Of a DNA stretch of 64,000 nt, positions 1-8,221 are shown piece by piece. The notes beneath the pieces were generated by a model that was not told where the DNA came from, did no database searches, and saw only the letters and a list, made by a program, of their open reading frames with translations. Position numbers and translations under genes: made by a program. This DNA is from Paenibacillus tritici. GTDB lineage: Bacteria > Bacillota > Bacilli > Paenibacillales > Paenibacillaceae. The stretch lies in the NCBI RefSeq assembly GCF_013204885.1, contig NZ_JABMKX010000001.1, positions 62,001 to 126,000 on the forward strand, read 5' to 3'. The first letter of the stretch is position 1, and each line of letters opens with the position of its first letter.

Positions 1-839
1 TGCGCGGAACCGTCCGGATCGCTCTTGTACTCTGCGGCCTGATGCTGTTCGGAGGTGTTGTTTATGGTGCAGAGAGGTTATGGGCCATCAGCTATGGTTC
101 TACCGGGATTGAGGTGAATGTCCATCAGGGGATTATTGAAACAGCGGCATTTGGCAACAAGACGCGGCAGGTGATTGAAGAGATTCAGTCCCAGTTGGCG
201 GTGAACGAATCGGCTATCCTGTATATTACTGAGCCTAACGCCGGTCATTCATTGCGTATGATCAACCGCCCGCAGGTGTTCACAGATATAGAGAGCTGGA
301 AGAAGATTATGGAGCCGATCACGGGCACTTTGGCAGTACCGGGCAGATTGCCGGAAGGGTATCATTTCTCCGAAGGGAGGTCTGACAGCACAGTGGGGAT
401 CACAGATGGCTCCTGGGTGAAAAAATACACCAATGTACTCACAAAGCGGCTAAAGCCCGGTGAGCATTACGCCTGGATCAAGAGCTTCAATGTTCCCAAT
501 CTGCTGGCCGGAACCGTAAGCCCCGAGCTGGTATACCAAGGCCCTAAGGGGAAGGAGGATGCGATCACTGTTAGTTATTCCCCCCTTGGCCCTGAATCAC
601 AGCTTCAATCCGATGTTGGAGCCGATTCAACGGTTAAGCAGTTGAAGGTGGGTTCGGTAAAAGCATTGTATGTGGTGTCCCGGCAAGCTTATGAAGTAAG
701 CAGCACCGGCTATTATGCATATATCCGCTGGATTGAGCTGCGGGAGAATGAGGATAAGAATATTCTGCACCAGGTGAGCACGGAATCGAAGGAGGTATCC
801 AGAGAGACTTTACTTACAGTAGCTAAGGGGCTGCGTTAG
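1..839 (+). CDS. Membrane-anchored anti-sigma-factor-like protein, 5' end cut by window
   Basis: The frame is open from the first bases of the window, so the true start lies upstream; the first internal ATG (42) falls inside a hydrophobic segment and is probably not the start. What is visible is one transmembrane helix (about the first 20 codons) followed by a roughly 250-residue extracytoplasmic part. Its middle has an LPEGY-type motif (near codons 103-107 counted from the ATG at 42) and a C-terminal layout like the DUF4367/DUF4179 domains found on anti-sigma factors of Bacillales. The partner sigma factor gene would be expected just upstream, outside the window. Family assignment is by resemblance only. 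Confidence 0.6.
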   Translation, partial: RGTVRIALVLCGLMLFGGVVYGAERLWAISYGSTGIEVNVHQGIIETAAFGNKTRQVIEEIQSQLAVNESAILYITEPNAGHSLRMINRPQVFTDIESWKKIMEPITGTLAVPGRLPEGYHFSEGRSDSTVGITDGSWVKKYTNVLTKRLKPGEHYAWIKSFNVPNLLAGTVSPELVYQGPKGKEDAITVSYSPLGPESQLQSDVGADSTVKQLKVGSVKALYVVSRQAYEVSSTGYYAYIRWIELRENEDKNILHQVSTESKEVSRETLLTVAKGLR

Positions 840-852
840 GTCCGCATAACAC

Positions 853-900
853 ATATAAACCTCTATTGTCGATAATTACATCAACAATAGAGGTTTATAT
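853..900. terminator. 17-bp perfect inverted repeat after the anti-sigma-like gene
   Basis: Arms 853-869 and 884-900 pair perfectly around a 14-nt loop, 14 bases after the stop codon. There is no long T run, but the AT-rich arms can supply one in either direction. Probably the gene's terminator. Confidence 0.6.
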
Positions 901-1289
901 TATTACTACTATACCCATGTTTCTTCTCAGACTCCTTATCCTATCCTTTGTACTCAGCCGGGTAGAAATCGTCCGAGGCGGCAGTTGATTTGCCTATCCT
1001 GCACATTAGATCTGCTCTATTTCATCCGCTGCCCACGATAGGAAGGGTTGTTAGACTTGTGAGCTTTAAGAAGCTCATACCGTTTCGTGTAGGGAGAGAT
1101 AGATGGAAGCCTTTAATGTCAGGATCAAAGATATAGTCTCAGCTCTCAAGATTTCCTTGAGCTGATACCTGGATTATACCGTCCTGCGCGTGAATAGTAA
1201 AAAGTCAAAACCCTCAAATTTGTGCTTATTTGCTGCAGAATTTTAATGTAAGCGCTATTATTCTGCTGTTTCCTTAGTTTTTATAAAAA
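901..1289. other. Gene-free stretch with one near-cre sequence
   Basis: I see no credible gene in these 390 bases. The only recognisable element is TGTAAGCGCTATTA at 1247-1260, which fits the CcpA operator consensus TGNAANCGNWNNCA at all but one fixed position (C to T near the end). It lies about 45 bp upstream of the putative -35 of the next gene, so a CcpA role is possible but unproven. Confidence 0.3.
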
Positions 1290-1318
1290 TTCAAAAGGGA
1301 TATCACTTGCTGTATAAT
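1290..1318 (+). promoter_or_regulatory. SigA-type promoter for the 1356 gene
   Basis: TTCAAA (1290-1295), 17-bp spacer, perfect TATAAT (1313-1318). Transcription would begin near 1325, which makes the ATG at 1326 leaderless and supports the ATG at 1356 as the real start. Confidence 0.6.
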
Positions 1319-1355
1319 TTACAAGATGATTACGTTACGGAAGGGGAAGAACGGA

Positions 1356-1979
1356 ATGAGACTGTTTGGAATCAATCTTGCGGAGACCGGCAGCGAACGG
1401 CTGAAGTCTTTTCTGGAGGATAATTATATCACTGCGGGTTATCCCGGTCTTGGTGATCTGGAGAATAACAGCAGGGAAGAGATATGCAGCAAGCTTATGG
1501 AGGCCGCTTACCAGGGGCAGGAGCTGGAGCAAGCACTGGGAAGCCTGGACTGCTTCGTAAATGCCATGCAGGATGGGGACTATGTGCTGATGGCAGATGA
1601 AGAGTGGGTGTATCTCGGGGACCTGGGTGATTATTTCTATGATGCCCGGCTTGACGGAAGCGAGGACGGAACAGTTCACCGGCGGGGAGTAACCTGGCTG
1701 AAGAGTCTGCCCCGTGCTGCGGTCAACCCGGCTGTAACAGAGCTGCTTGCAGCTGACGGCAGGGTCACGGAGTATTCCGGAGTGCTCCCCGCAGCCAGAA
1801 TAGATCTGTGGTTCGGGGATCAGGCTGCGGATGGCGGGAGTGCCGCCGGTACCGGTCCGGTTCAGGTGGATGAGGCCACAGTATCGAAGGCACTGGCTAT
1901 TCTTACAGCAGCCCTGCACAGTACGGATGTGGAGCGGCAGGAGCGCGCGGCAGTGGCTATTCTGCAATATGCCAAATGA
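1356..1979 (+). CDS. Conserved-looking protein of unknown function
   Basis: A 207-residue soluble protein. I chose the ATG at 1356 because AAGGGGAAGA lies 6-8 bases upstream and the promoter -10 is too close to the upstream in-frame ATG (1326). Residues about 65-110 hold a GDYV...VYLGDLGDYFYD...HRRGVTWL pattern. This is reminiscent of the small beta-barrel found at the start of Mrr/McrBC-like restriction proteins and of EVE-like folds, but no nuclease motif is present. The C-terminal about 40 residues are a predicted amphipathic helix-rich tail. A strong terminator follows, so it is a single-gene unit. Function not assigned. Confidence 0.7.
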   Translation: MRLFGINLAETGSERLKSFLEDNYITAGYPGLGDLENNSREEICSKLMEAAYQGQELEQALGSLDCFVNAMQDGDYVLMADEEWVYLGDLGDYFYDARLDGSEDGTVHRRGVTWLKSLPRAAVNPAVTELLAADGRVTEYSGVLPAARIDLWFGDQAADGGSAAGTGPVQVDEATVSKALAILTAALHSTDVERQERAAVAILQYAK

Positions 1980-1988
1980 ATGATTTCA

Positions 1989-2028
1989 AAAAGGGTCTTT
2001 CCGGCTGAAGCGCCGGAAAGACCCTTTT
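1989..2028. terminator. Bidirectional terminator between convergent genes
   Basis: 17-bp perfect stem (1989-2005 / 2012-2028) with a 6-nt loop, A-rich on one side and T-rich on the other, placed between the 1356 gene and the convergent nitroreductase gene. Confidence 0.9.
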
Positions 2029-2044
2029 ATATCCTATGCCGGGT

Positions 2045-2662
2045 TTAGATGAATTCAACGAACTCATTCACAGGCTTGCGGTAACCGCGCGGTCTGATCT
2101 TCTGCTGGTTGTCTTTGCCGATAGTGATCAGCATCACCGGGACCAGATGATCGGCGAGACCGAGGGAGGCCTTCACCGCTTCGGGATCGAAGCCGATCAT
2201 CGGGCAGGTATCCCAGCCCTTATCCTTGGCAATCAGCATGAACTGCATGGCTGACAGAGAGGCATTGCGGATTGCTTCATCGCGCTGAAAAGCATCATTA
2301 CCGGTATAAGAGCCGTTGATGGCTTGGATCGTCTGATCATAAGCCTCTTCGCTCATGGCGCCTAGCAGCTTAAGTCCGCTATAAATTTCGGGAGCCTGCA
2401 GATAAGCATTCTTATCACCCAGGACAACGATAACAGCGGAAGCGGTATGGATTTTGTATTGGCCGTAGGCGGCATTGCGGATTTCTTCCTTCACCGTATC
2501 GTCGCTGATGACTTTGTAGTGGGTGTGCTGCAGGTTAAAGGCTGAGGGGGCCAGGCGGGCCAGCGAGAACATCTCTTCGAGTTCACTTTGCGGAATCTTA
2601 ACCCCTTCCACGAAATTATTGGCCGATCTGCGGGACTGTACCAATTCGGAAAAAGTACTCAT
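2045..2662 (-). CDS. mhqN: NAD(P)H-dependent nitroreductase, MhqN-like
   Basis: A 205-residue FMN-dependent nitroreductase. The N-terminal SRRSANNF pattern, APSAFNLQHT segment and C-terminal RPRGYRKPVNEFVE signature match the MhqN/YodC group of Bacillus, which reduces quinones and nitro compounds and is induced by electrophile stress. Length equals that of MhqN (about 206). It ends at a shared terminator and is divergent from yjlC-ndh, with a 320-bp regulatory gap. No MhqR-type operator was recognised; a short palindrome sits 63-76 bp upstream of the start. Family assignment is firm, the exact paralogue less so. Confidence 0.88.
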   Translation of the reverse strand: MSTFSELVQSRRSANNFVEGVKIPQSELEEMFSLARLAPSAFNLQHTHYKVISDDTVKEEIRNAAYGQYKIHTASAVIVVLGDKNAYLQAPEIYSGLKLLGAMSEEAYDQTIQAINGSYTGNDAFQRDEAIRNASLSAMQFMLIAKDKGWDTCPMIGFDPEAVKASLGLADHLVPVMLITIGKDNQQKIRPRGYRKPVNEFVEFI

Positions 2663-2724
2663 TATTGATTACCTCCATCGTAATATGTATGCTGCTTAGT
2701 TATAATCAATTGCTAATATATTTA

Positions 2725-2738
2725 AATGTACTTACATT
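2725..2738 (-). promoter_or_regulatory. Palindrome upstream of the nitroreductase gene
   Basis: AATGTA-ct-TACATT, 63-76 bp before the start codon, is a perfect 6-bp inverted repeat with a 2-bp spacer and could be an operator. Nearby TTAAG/CTTAA words add further symmetry. No regulator can be named. Confidence 0.35.
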
Positions 2739-2847
2739 AAGTTACTTGCTTAAGATATCACGACTATTCCCATCCGTCAATGAGAAAACACAATAAATTT
2801 ATAAATTCTGTTCAAATTGCCGATTGCGATAGATAAACGAAGAAAAG

Positions 2848-2930
2848 AAGTGATTATTATCACATAATTAGGCTATAAAGCCAAAAAGATTGTGACATTT
2901 ATAACAAACACAGTGTTATAATAGTCACAT
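2848..2930 (+). promoter_or_regulatory. Cluster of Rex-like operators over the yjlC-ndh promoter
   Basis: Three copies of the GTGA-n6-TCAC type core are present. At 2848-2865 the core GTGA-n6-TCAC is exact. At 2890-2907 TTGTGA-n6-TAACAA differs from the Rex consensus half-sites TTGTGA-n6-TCACAA by one base. At 2913-2930 GTGTTA-n6-TCACAT differs by three and overlaps the TATAAT -10 (2917-2922). The last two form one large near-perfect inverted repeat (2891-2906 / 2914-2929). In B. subtilis ndh is a known Rex target, so NADH/NAD+ control of this operon is a well-founded inference. Confidence 0.65.
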
Positions 2931-2983
2931 AGTTTCATTGGATGAAATTTCACCAGCAATACCATCGTAAAGGAGACTTTGAT

Positions 2984-3421
2984 ATGTCAGAAACCATTAC
3001 TCAAACCCCACTTGAGCAAGAAAAACCAGCAGCAGCCCTCCCCAGAGAGGATATTCTGCAAGAGCTTTTGAAGCCGGAGGTTCAGCAATCTCTGATTCTT
3101 CTGGTCGAGCAGCTTCCGCAGATTACTCAACTCGTCAGCACATTGAGCAAATCGCTGGACTTCGTGCAGTCGGTTGCCACAGATGAAGTATTGAAGAATG
3201 ATACAGTAGGTGCAATCCAGGAGATGGCGGGTCCTGTGGTTGGCACGGTCAAGAACCTGGCGGCTACCGCCATTGAAGCGAAGGACCGAGCGGATGCAAG
3301 CACAGAAACAATCAGCCTGTTCGGGATGATGAAGATGATCAAGGACCCGCAGGTGCAGAAGGCGCTCCGGTTCATGAATGCTTATCTGCAGGTCAGCGGC
3401 GAACGTCAATCCGGTAAATAA
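2984..3421 (+). CDS. yjlC: DUF1641 protein, YjlC-like, co-transcribed with ndh
   Basis: A 145-residue soluble protein starting at the ATG at 2984, which has AAAGGAGA seven bases upstream; an in-frame ATG at 2942 lacks a binding site. The central hydrophobic/helical part (LILLVEQLPQI..., repeated LxxL spacing) and C-terminal FGMMKMIKDPQVQKAL segment are typical of DUF1641. It sits 38 bp upstream of ndh, the same pairing as B. subtilis yjlC-yjlD(ndh). The function of YjlC is not established; context suggests a partner of the type II NADH dehydrogenase or of a formate-dehydrogenase-like redox system. Confidence 0.8.
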   Translation: MSETITQTPLEQEKPAAALPREDILQELLKPEVQQSLILLVEQLPQITQLVSTLSKSLDFVQSVATDEVLKNDTVGAIQEMAGPVVGTVKNLAATAIEAKDRADASTETISLFGMMKMIKDPQVQKALRFMNAYLQVSGERQSGK

Positions 3422-3459
3422 TCTGTTCAACTCTTAATTGTAAGGATGGAGGAATTCTC

Positions 3460-4638
3460 ATGTCAAAACATATCGTTATTCTAGGTGCAGGTTACGGCGG
3501 CCTGTTGAGTGCACTAACCGTACGTAAATATATGAGTAAGGCTGAAGCCAGAGTTACTGTAGTCAATCAATATCCTACGCACCAGATTATTACGGAATTG
3601 CACCGGCTTGCTGCGGGCAGTGCGTCGGAACAGGCGGTGGCGATGCCGCTTGCCAAGCTGTTTGCCGGTAAGGACATCGACCTGAAGATTGCCAAGGTCA
3701 ATTCCTTCTCCGTGGAGAACAAGCAAGTCATCCTCTCGGACGGCGTGATGTTGACTTATGACGCACTGGTGGTAGGACTCGGCAGCACGACAGCCTACTT
3801 CGGTATTCCCGGACTAGAGGAGCACAGCATGGTTCTGAAATCAGCAGCGGATGCGCTTAAGATTCATGCACATATTGAAGACCGGATTCGCCAGTATGCT
3901 GCAACCCGCAACGTCGCGGATGCCACTATTCTTATCGGCGGCGGCGGTCTGACAGGAGTAGAGCTGGTAGGTGAGATTGCTGACGTACTGCCTAAGCTGA
4001 CTAAAAAGTACGGAGTCGATCCAAAAGAAATCCGGCTCCTGCTCGTTGAAGCCGGTCCTAAGATTCTGCCGGTGCTGCCGGATCATCTGATTGAGCGCGC
4101 TACAGCCAGCCTGGAGAAACGTGGCGTTCAGTTCCTGACCGGTCTTCCTGTTACCAATGTGGCCGGCAATACCATTGACCTGAAGGATGGCCAGCAGATC
4201 GTGGCGAATACCTTCGTCTGGACGGGCGGCGTACAGGGGAATCCGCTGGTCGGCGAATCCGGACTTGAAGTGAACCGCGGCCGGGCAACGGTGAATGAGT
4301 TCCTGCAGTCCACTTCACACCAGAATGTATTTGTAGCCGGCGACAGTGCGGTATACTTCGCGCCGGACGGCCGCCCATATCCGCCAACCGCACAAATTGC
4401 CTGGCAGATGGGTGAGCTGATCGGCTACAATCTGTTTGCTTATCTGAATGATAAAGCTCCGGAAGCCTTCAGCCCGGTCAATTCCGGCACACTTGCCAGT
4501 CTGGGACGCAAGGACGGGGTAGCCATTGTCGGCGGTAACTCCACCCCGCTGAAGGGGCTGCCGGCTACGCTGATGAAGGAAGCCAGCAATATCCGTTATT
4601 TGACCCATATTCACGGGTTGTTCAGTCTGGCTTATTGA
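3460..4638 (+). CDS. ndh: Type II NADH dehydrogenase (NDH-2)
   Basis: 392 residues, the same length as B. subtilis Ndh. It transfers electrons from NADH to menaquinone at the inner face of the membrane without pumping protons. Two dinucleotide folds are visible: GAGYGG near residue 8 (FAD) and GGGGLTG near residue 158 (NADH), followed by the WTGGVQGNP and VAGDSA (FAD-ribityl) motifs. The C-terminus has the amphipathic stretch expected for membrane attachment. GGAGG lies 8 bases before the ATG. It is second in the operon with yjlC, ends at a strong terminator, and is probably repressed by Rex when NADH is low. Confidence 0.95.
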   Translation: MSKHIVILGAGYGGLLSALTVRKYMSKAEARVTVVNQYPTHQIITELHRLAAGSASEQAVAMPLAKLFAGKDIDLKIAKVNSFSVENKQVILSDGVMLTYDALVVGLGSTTAYFGIPGLEEHSMVLKSAADALKIHAHIEDRIRQYAATRNVADATILIGGGGLTGVELVGEIADVLPKLTKKYGVDPKEIRLLLVEAGPKILPVLPDHLIERATASLEKRGVQFLTGLPVTNVAGNTIDLKDGQQIVANTFVWTGGVQGNPLVGESGLEVNRGRATVNEFLQSTSHQNVFVAGDSAVYFAPDGRPYPPTAQIAWQMGELIGYNLFAYLNDKAPEAFSPVNSGTLASLGRKDGVAIVGGNSTPLKGLPATLMKEASNIRYLTHIHGLFSLAY

Positions 4639-4648
4639 TCAACGTTAC

Positions 4649-4687
4649 AAAAGCAGCGATTCCCGTTATTCGGGAATCGCTGCTTTT
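4649..4687. terminator. Bidirectional terminator after ndh
   Basis: 17-bp perfect stem (4649-4665 / 4671-4687) with 5-nt loop and flanking A/T runs. The right arm overlaps the last codons of the convergent tetR-like gene. The outer stem is nearly identical to the terminator at 62248. Confidence 0.9.
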
Positions 4688-5292
4688 TGTTTATGCTCCA
4701 TTGCCGCTTGTGTATTGTGTCCAAGAAACTCCCCTGAAATATAGGGAATAGCATATTGAATATATTGTTCTGCAGACAACGTACTGTTAAGCTTCCAATC
4801 CAGAGTTGCTCCAAATATGCCCGCACTTAACACAGAGGCGCCAACTTTGATGGATTCCGAATCCGATATTTGATGATCGTTTTGTAGAATAGTCTGAAAT
4901 AATTTCTCCAGTTCAAACTTTATTTTGGATTCGAAAATATATCTGAACGATTGAAAACTTCTCTTGCATTGGGAGGTTAATTCATTTTCGAAGTTCCTCT
5001 GAAACGTTGTTAGCAGCATGAAGATATTGATCATCGTCTCTTTATTTAAGGTGTCGAAATTCTTCAGGCAATCCCCGAGTTGTTCTACAATCCCTTCAGA
5101 AATAGCATTTTCCATCAATTCATATTTATCCTCGAAATGAGCATAAAAGGTTGCCCGGTTCAGCGTTGCCTGGTCCGTGATATCTTTAATAGTGATATCC
5201 TTGAAGTCTTTTTTGTTAGTTAAATGTGTAAACGCATCCACCAACAATTTCCTCGTTCGGATAGTCCGGGGATCGGGTCTCTTGTCCTCCAT
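4666..5292 (-). CDS. TetR-family transcriptional regulator
   Basis: 208 residues if started at the ATG at 5292, which has GGAAGGAAA ten bases upstream; two further in-frame ATGs lie up to 27 bases earlier. Residues about 10-60 are a TetR helix-turn-helix (ITIKDITDQATLNRATFYAHF). The rest is the helical ligand/dimer domain. It is divergent from the nitronate monooxygenase gene with a 178-bp shared region, so it most likely represses that gene and itself. The coding end runs into the ndh terminator. Base composition is noticeably more AT-rich than the flanking genes, as is the NMO gene, suggesting the pair moved in together. Confidence 0.88.
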   Translation of the reverse strand: MEDKRPDPRTIRTRKLLVDAFTHLTNKKDFKDITIKDITDQATLNRATFYAHFEDKYELMENAISEGIVEQLGDCLKNFDTLNKETMINIFMLLTTFQRNFENELTSQCKRSFQSFRYIFESKIKFELEKLFQTILQNDHQISDSESIKVGASVLSAGIFGATLDWKLNSTLSAEQYIQYAIPYISGEFLGHNTQAAMEHKQKAAIPE

Positions 5293-5333
5293 ATGAAATT
5301 TCCTTCCTTCCATAATCAACAGATGTATTGAAA

Positions 5334-5423
5334 TGTTGCTTAAGCCATAATCGGGCGAAACTGATGATTGAATTATGCTCGAACTTCACTAAAATTAATT
5401 ATACAACATGTGTTGCTTATAAT
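5334..5423. promoter_or_regulatory. Divergent control region of tetR-like and NMO genes
   Basis: TATAAT at 5418-5423 is the probable -10 for the NMO gene. The nine-mer TGTTGCTTA occurs at 5334-5342 and again at 5411-5419, abutting the -10, and CAACA-tg-TGTTG around 5404-5415 forms a small inverted repeat. This is where a TetR repressor would be expected to bind. Inference from position and symmetry only. Confidence 0.45.
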
Positions 5424-5470
5424 AAATATGTTGATTAGATGTCCGGAAGGAAAGGGAGTTGTCAAATAGC

Positions 5471-6442
5471 ATGAACAGAATAACAGATATTCTAGGGATT
5501 AAGTATCCCATCATTCAAGCACCTATGTCTTGGGTGACATCAGCCGAACTGGTCGCAGCAGTATCGAATGCCGGGGGGATGGGGACACTTGGCCCAAATG
5601 CAGGGCATCATACGGTAGCAAATGGGCCAGAAGATAGTGCAGAACGTTTAAGAACAGAGATCAGAAAAACGAAAGCATTAACAGATAAGCCTTTTGGAGT
5701 CAATTATTTCCCCCCTGCTGTGGATGCAGGAGCGAATCCTTATGGAGAAGCGCAATTAAAGGTTCTAATGGAGGAGGAGGTACAGGTTCTTGTGGTCGTT
5801 GGCGAAGCGAACGAAAAGGATATGAAAAGATTGAAGGGATTAGGCTTCACGGTCGTTTTCAGGGAACTGCATCCAACGGTTATGGGAGCCAAAAAGGCAG
5901 AAGGAGCAGGTGCTGACATTATTGTGGCTACTGGTTTTGACGAAGGCGGTTCGACGCCGGACATCCCGGTTGGTACAATGACAGTCGTTCCTATGATTGT
6001 GGATGCGGTGAAAATCCCCGTCATGGCAACCGGAGGGATTACGGATAAGCGAGGGGTAAACGCTGCTTTTGCCTTAGGCGCCGAAGGGGTGTATCTTGGT
6101 ACAAGGTTCATTGCATCTGTTGAGTCGCCTGCCCACGAGAATGCTAAACAGGATATAGTGAAGCACGGTACAGAAGATTTAGTCCTTCTTCGCACCGGTT
6201 ACGGCGGCTACTGGCGGGCAACTCCGCATTCAGCGGCTTTAGAGGCTCACAAGCTGAAGGATCATGAAGTGGATAGCACTTATTCGAGAATAGGAAATTT
6301 GAAGACAGCCATGTTGGATGGGCAGCTTGAAGAAGGAATTAATACCGTATCCAGTGGAATCCAGTTTATTCAAGAGATTACAACATGTGAGGAAATCATA
6401 AATGAACTAATGGCGGATTATATCTTGAAAAATATACAATGA
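5471..6442 (+). CDS. Nitronate monooxygenase (2-nitropropane dioxygenase family)
   Basis: 323 residues from the ATG at 5471; a TTG at 5459 is an alternative with a better-spaced GGAAGG, and I cannot decide between them. A TIM-barrel FMN enzyme: N-terminal PIIQAPMSWVT, AGGMGTLG, FGVNYF, then VATGFDEGGS and the FMN-phosphate pair ATGGI...GTRF. The family oxidises alkyl nitronates (for example propionate-3-nitronate) to aldehydes; FabK-type enoyl reductases share the fold but differ in context. Divergent from and probably controlled by the TetR protein. AT-rich composition matches its regulator. Confidence 0.88.
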   Translation: MNRITDILGIKYPIIQAPMSWVTSAELVAAVSNAGGMGTLGPNAGHHTVANGPEDSAERLRTEIRKTKALTDKPFGVNYFPPAVDAGANPYGEAQLKVLMEEEVQVLVVVGEANEKDMKRLKGLGFTVVFRELHPTVMGAKKAEGAGADIIVATGFDEGGSTPDIPVGTMTVVPMIVDAVKIPVMATGGITDKRGVNAAFALGAEGVYLGTRFIASVESPAHENAKQDIVKHGTEDLVLLRTGYGGYWRATPHSAALEAHKLKDHEVDSTYSRIGNLKTAMLDGQLEEGINTVSSGIQFIQEITTCEEIINELMADYILKNIQ

Positions 6443-6520
6443 AAACGTGTTCGCAGGAACGCCTATTTGCTATAATGATCATGTTTATACTATTAGATGT
6501 GTTCATAGGAGGATTTAGGC

Positions 6521-7150
6521 ATGCCATTTCAAAAGAACGATATCATCTTGTTCCAGGGGGATAGTATCACGGATTGCGGACGTAATTACGCTGACGCTGC
6601 ATCGCTGGGTGTAGGTTACGCGCTGATGGCGGGCGCCCGTCTGGGGCTGCAGTATCCGGAGAAGAACCTTACGTTCATCAACCGGGGGATCAGCGGCAAC
6701 CGTGCAGTGGATCTGCAGGAGCGCTGGGGTAGGGATTGTCTGGAGCTGAAGCCAACCTGGGTATCCATTTATATTGGAGTCAATGATACTTGGCGGCGGT
6801 TTGATTCCGGGCAGGAGACAACAGCGGCCGAATTCGAGGCCTCCTACCGCGACCTGATTGAACGCACGAAGCAGCATCTGGATGCCAGGCTGGTGCTGGT
6901 TGAGCCGTTCGTGTTGCCGGTGCCGGAAGACCGTAAGGGCTGGCGTCAGGATCTGGACCCGAAAATTCATGTAGTACGTGAGCTGGCCCGTGAATATGGC
7001 GCTGTGCTCGTCCCGCTGGACGGCTTGTTCGCAGCGGCTTCCGTTAAGGCTGAGCCTGCCTTCTGGGCTGGTGACGGTGTCCATCCTTCACCTGCCGGAC
7101 ATGCGCTGATTGCAGATGCCTGGATGAGAGCAGTAGGGGCTATAAGCTAA
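6521..7150 (+). CDS. SGNH/GDSL-family hydrolase
   Basis: 209 residues, no signal peptide, so a cytoplasmic esterase/deacetylase type. All four SGNH blocks are visible: GDSIT near residue 14 (nucleophile Ser), NRGISGN (Gly), GVNDTW (Asn) and GDGVHPS near the C-terminus (Asp/His). GGAGGA lies 9 bases before the ATG. Close relatives act on acetylated sugars or rhamnogalacturonan fragments, but the substrate cannot be read from sequence. Stands alone between the NMO gene and a terminator. Confidence 0.9.
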   Translation: MPFQKNDIILFQGDSITDCGRNYADAASLGVGYALMAGARLGLQYPEKNLTFINRGISGNRAVDLQERWGRDCLELKPTWVSIYIGVNDTWRRFDSGQETTAAEFEASYRDLIERTKQHLDARLVLVEPFVLPVPEDRKGWRQDLDPKIHVVRELAREYGAVLVPLDGLFAAASVKAEPAFWAGDGVHPSPAGHALIADAWMRAVGAIS

Positions 7151-7191
7151 AGTGGAATAGCGGGAGAACTGCTACATACCGAAATTGCCGC

Positions 7192-7228
7192 ACAACCGGT
7201 TCCTGCGTATAGGGGACCGGTTGTTGTT
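7192..7228 (+). terminator. Terminator after the GDSL hydrolase gene
   Basis: CAACCGGT (7193-7200) pairs with ACCGGTTG (7216-7223), followed by a TTGTT tail. Confidence 0.7.
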
Positions 7229-7364
7229 ATCTGTCCGGGAGTTCATTTCACTCTGCGTAATAAGACTGTTATACTTGTATCATACATAAGAATCGGCGGA
7301 ACCATTGGCAGCGGAGCTGCACAGGATGAAGAAGCCCGGAAATACGAGAGGAATGTGAACAGGA

Positions 7365-8111
7365 ATGACGAGCGAGACGCTCCAGGATATGCAAGGACTG
7401 AAGGCAGCCGGTAAAGTAGTAGGCCACACCATCGCAGAGATGAAGAAGAGTGTAGTCCCCGGAATGACGACTGCGGAGCTGGATGAAGTGGGGGCGAAGA
7501 TTTTGAACCATTTTGGCGCAAAATCAGCTCCTAAGGTAACCTACAATTTTCCCGGAACTACCTGTATTAGTGTGAATGAAGAGGTGGCCCATGGAATTCC
7601 GGGACAACGGGTGATTCAGGCCGGGGATCTGATCAATATTGATGTCTCAGCCGAGCTGAACGGTTATTACAGCGATGCCGGAGTATCCTTCCAGCTCCCT
7701 CCTTATAATGAGAAGCTGATTCATCTCTGCCGGAGCACGGAAGAAACAATGATGAGTGTGATTAATCATCTCAGAGCGGGAATGAAGGTTAACGAGATCG
7801 GCCGGGTGATGGAGTCAGAAGCACGGAAACGCGGCTATAAGGTGGTGCGTAATCTGTGCAGCCATGGCATCGGCAAGGCCTTGCATGAGAAGCCTTTTGA
7901 AATTCTGCCCTTTTATAATCCGCGGGTGACCACAGTTCTGAAAGAAGGCCAGGTCATTACCATAGAGCCGTTTCTGTCCACGGGCGCTGACTTTGTAGAA
8001 CAGCAGTCGGATGGATGGACGCTCAGTGTGGCCGATAACAGCCGGGTGGCCCAGTATGAACATACGATTGTGGTAACCAAGGGCAAGCCTATTATTCTGA
8101 CCAGCGCCTGA
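7365..8111 (+). CDS. map: Methionine aminopeptidase, type I
   Basis: 248 residues. Removes the initiator methionine from nascent proteins. The five metal ligands of the family are visible in order: Asp in NIDVSAE, Asp in YYSDAGVSF, His in CSHGIGKALHE, Glu in ITIEPF and Glu in QYEHTIVV; the substrate-binding His is in EEVAHGIPG. It is not in the usual secY-adk-map-infA ribosomal cluster, so this is likely an additional map copy, as many Bacillales carry. The start has a modest GAGAGGA site. Monocistronic. Confidence 0.92.
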   Translation: MTSETLQDMQGLKAAGKVVGHTIAEMKKSVVPGMTTAELDEVGAKILNHFGAKSAPKVTYNFPGTTCISVNEEVAHGIPGQRVIQAGDLINIDVSAELNGYYSDAGVSFQLPPYNEKLIHLCRSTEETMMSVINHLRAGMKVNEIGRVMESEARKRGYKVVRNLCSHGIGKALHEKPFEILPFYNPRVTTVLKEGQVITIEPFLSTGADFVEQQSDGWTLSVADNSRVAQYEHTIVVTKGKPIILTSA

Positions 8112-8221
8112 GGCGTACAGAATATTGTAACAGCGGCAATGTATGCCTTACGAATTCGATTCCCATAATAAATAAAGTGATGTGAATATGCACAGGATCT
8201 GTTTCTAGAATCGGAGGGTTA

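Noticed and set aside
1103-1165. 20-codon ORF after AGGGAGAG
   Set aside because: Too short to judge, no terminator or conserved features; chance is likely.
2036-2254. 72-codon plus-strand ORF
   Set aside because: Antisense to the nitroreductase gene and begins inside the terminator region; shadow.
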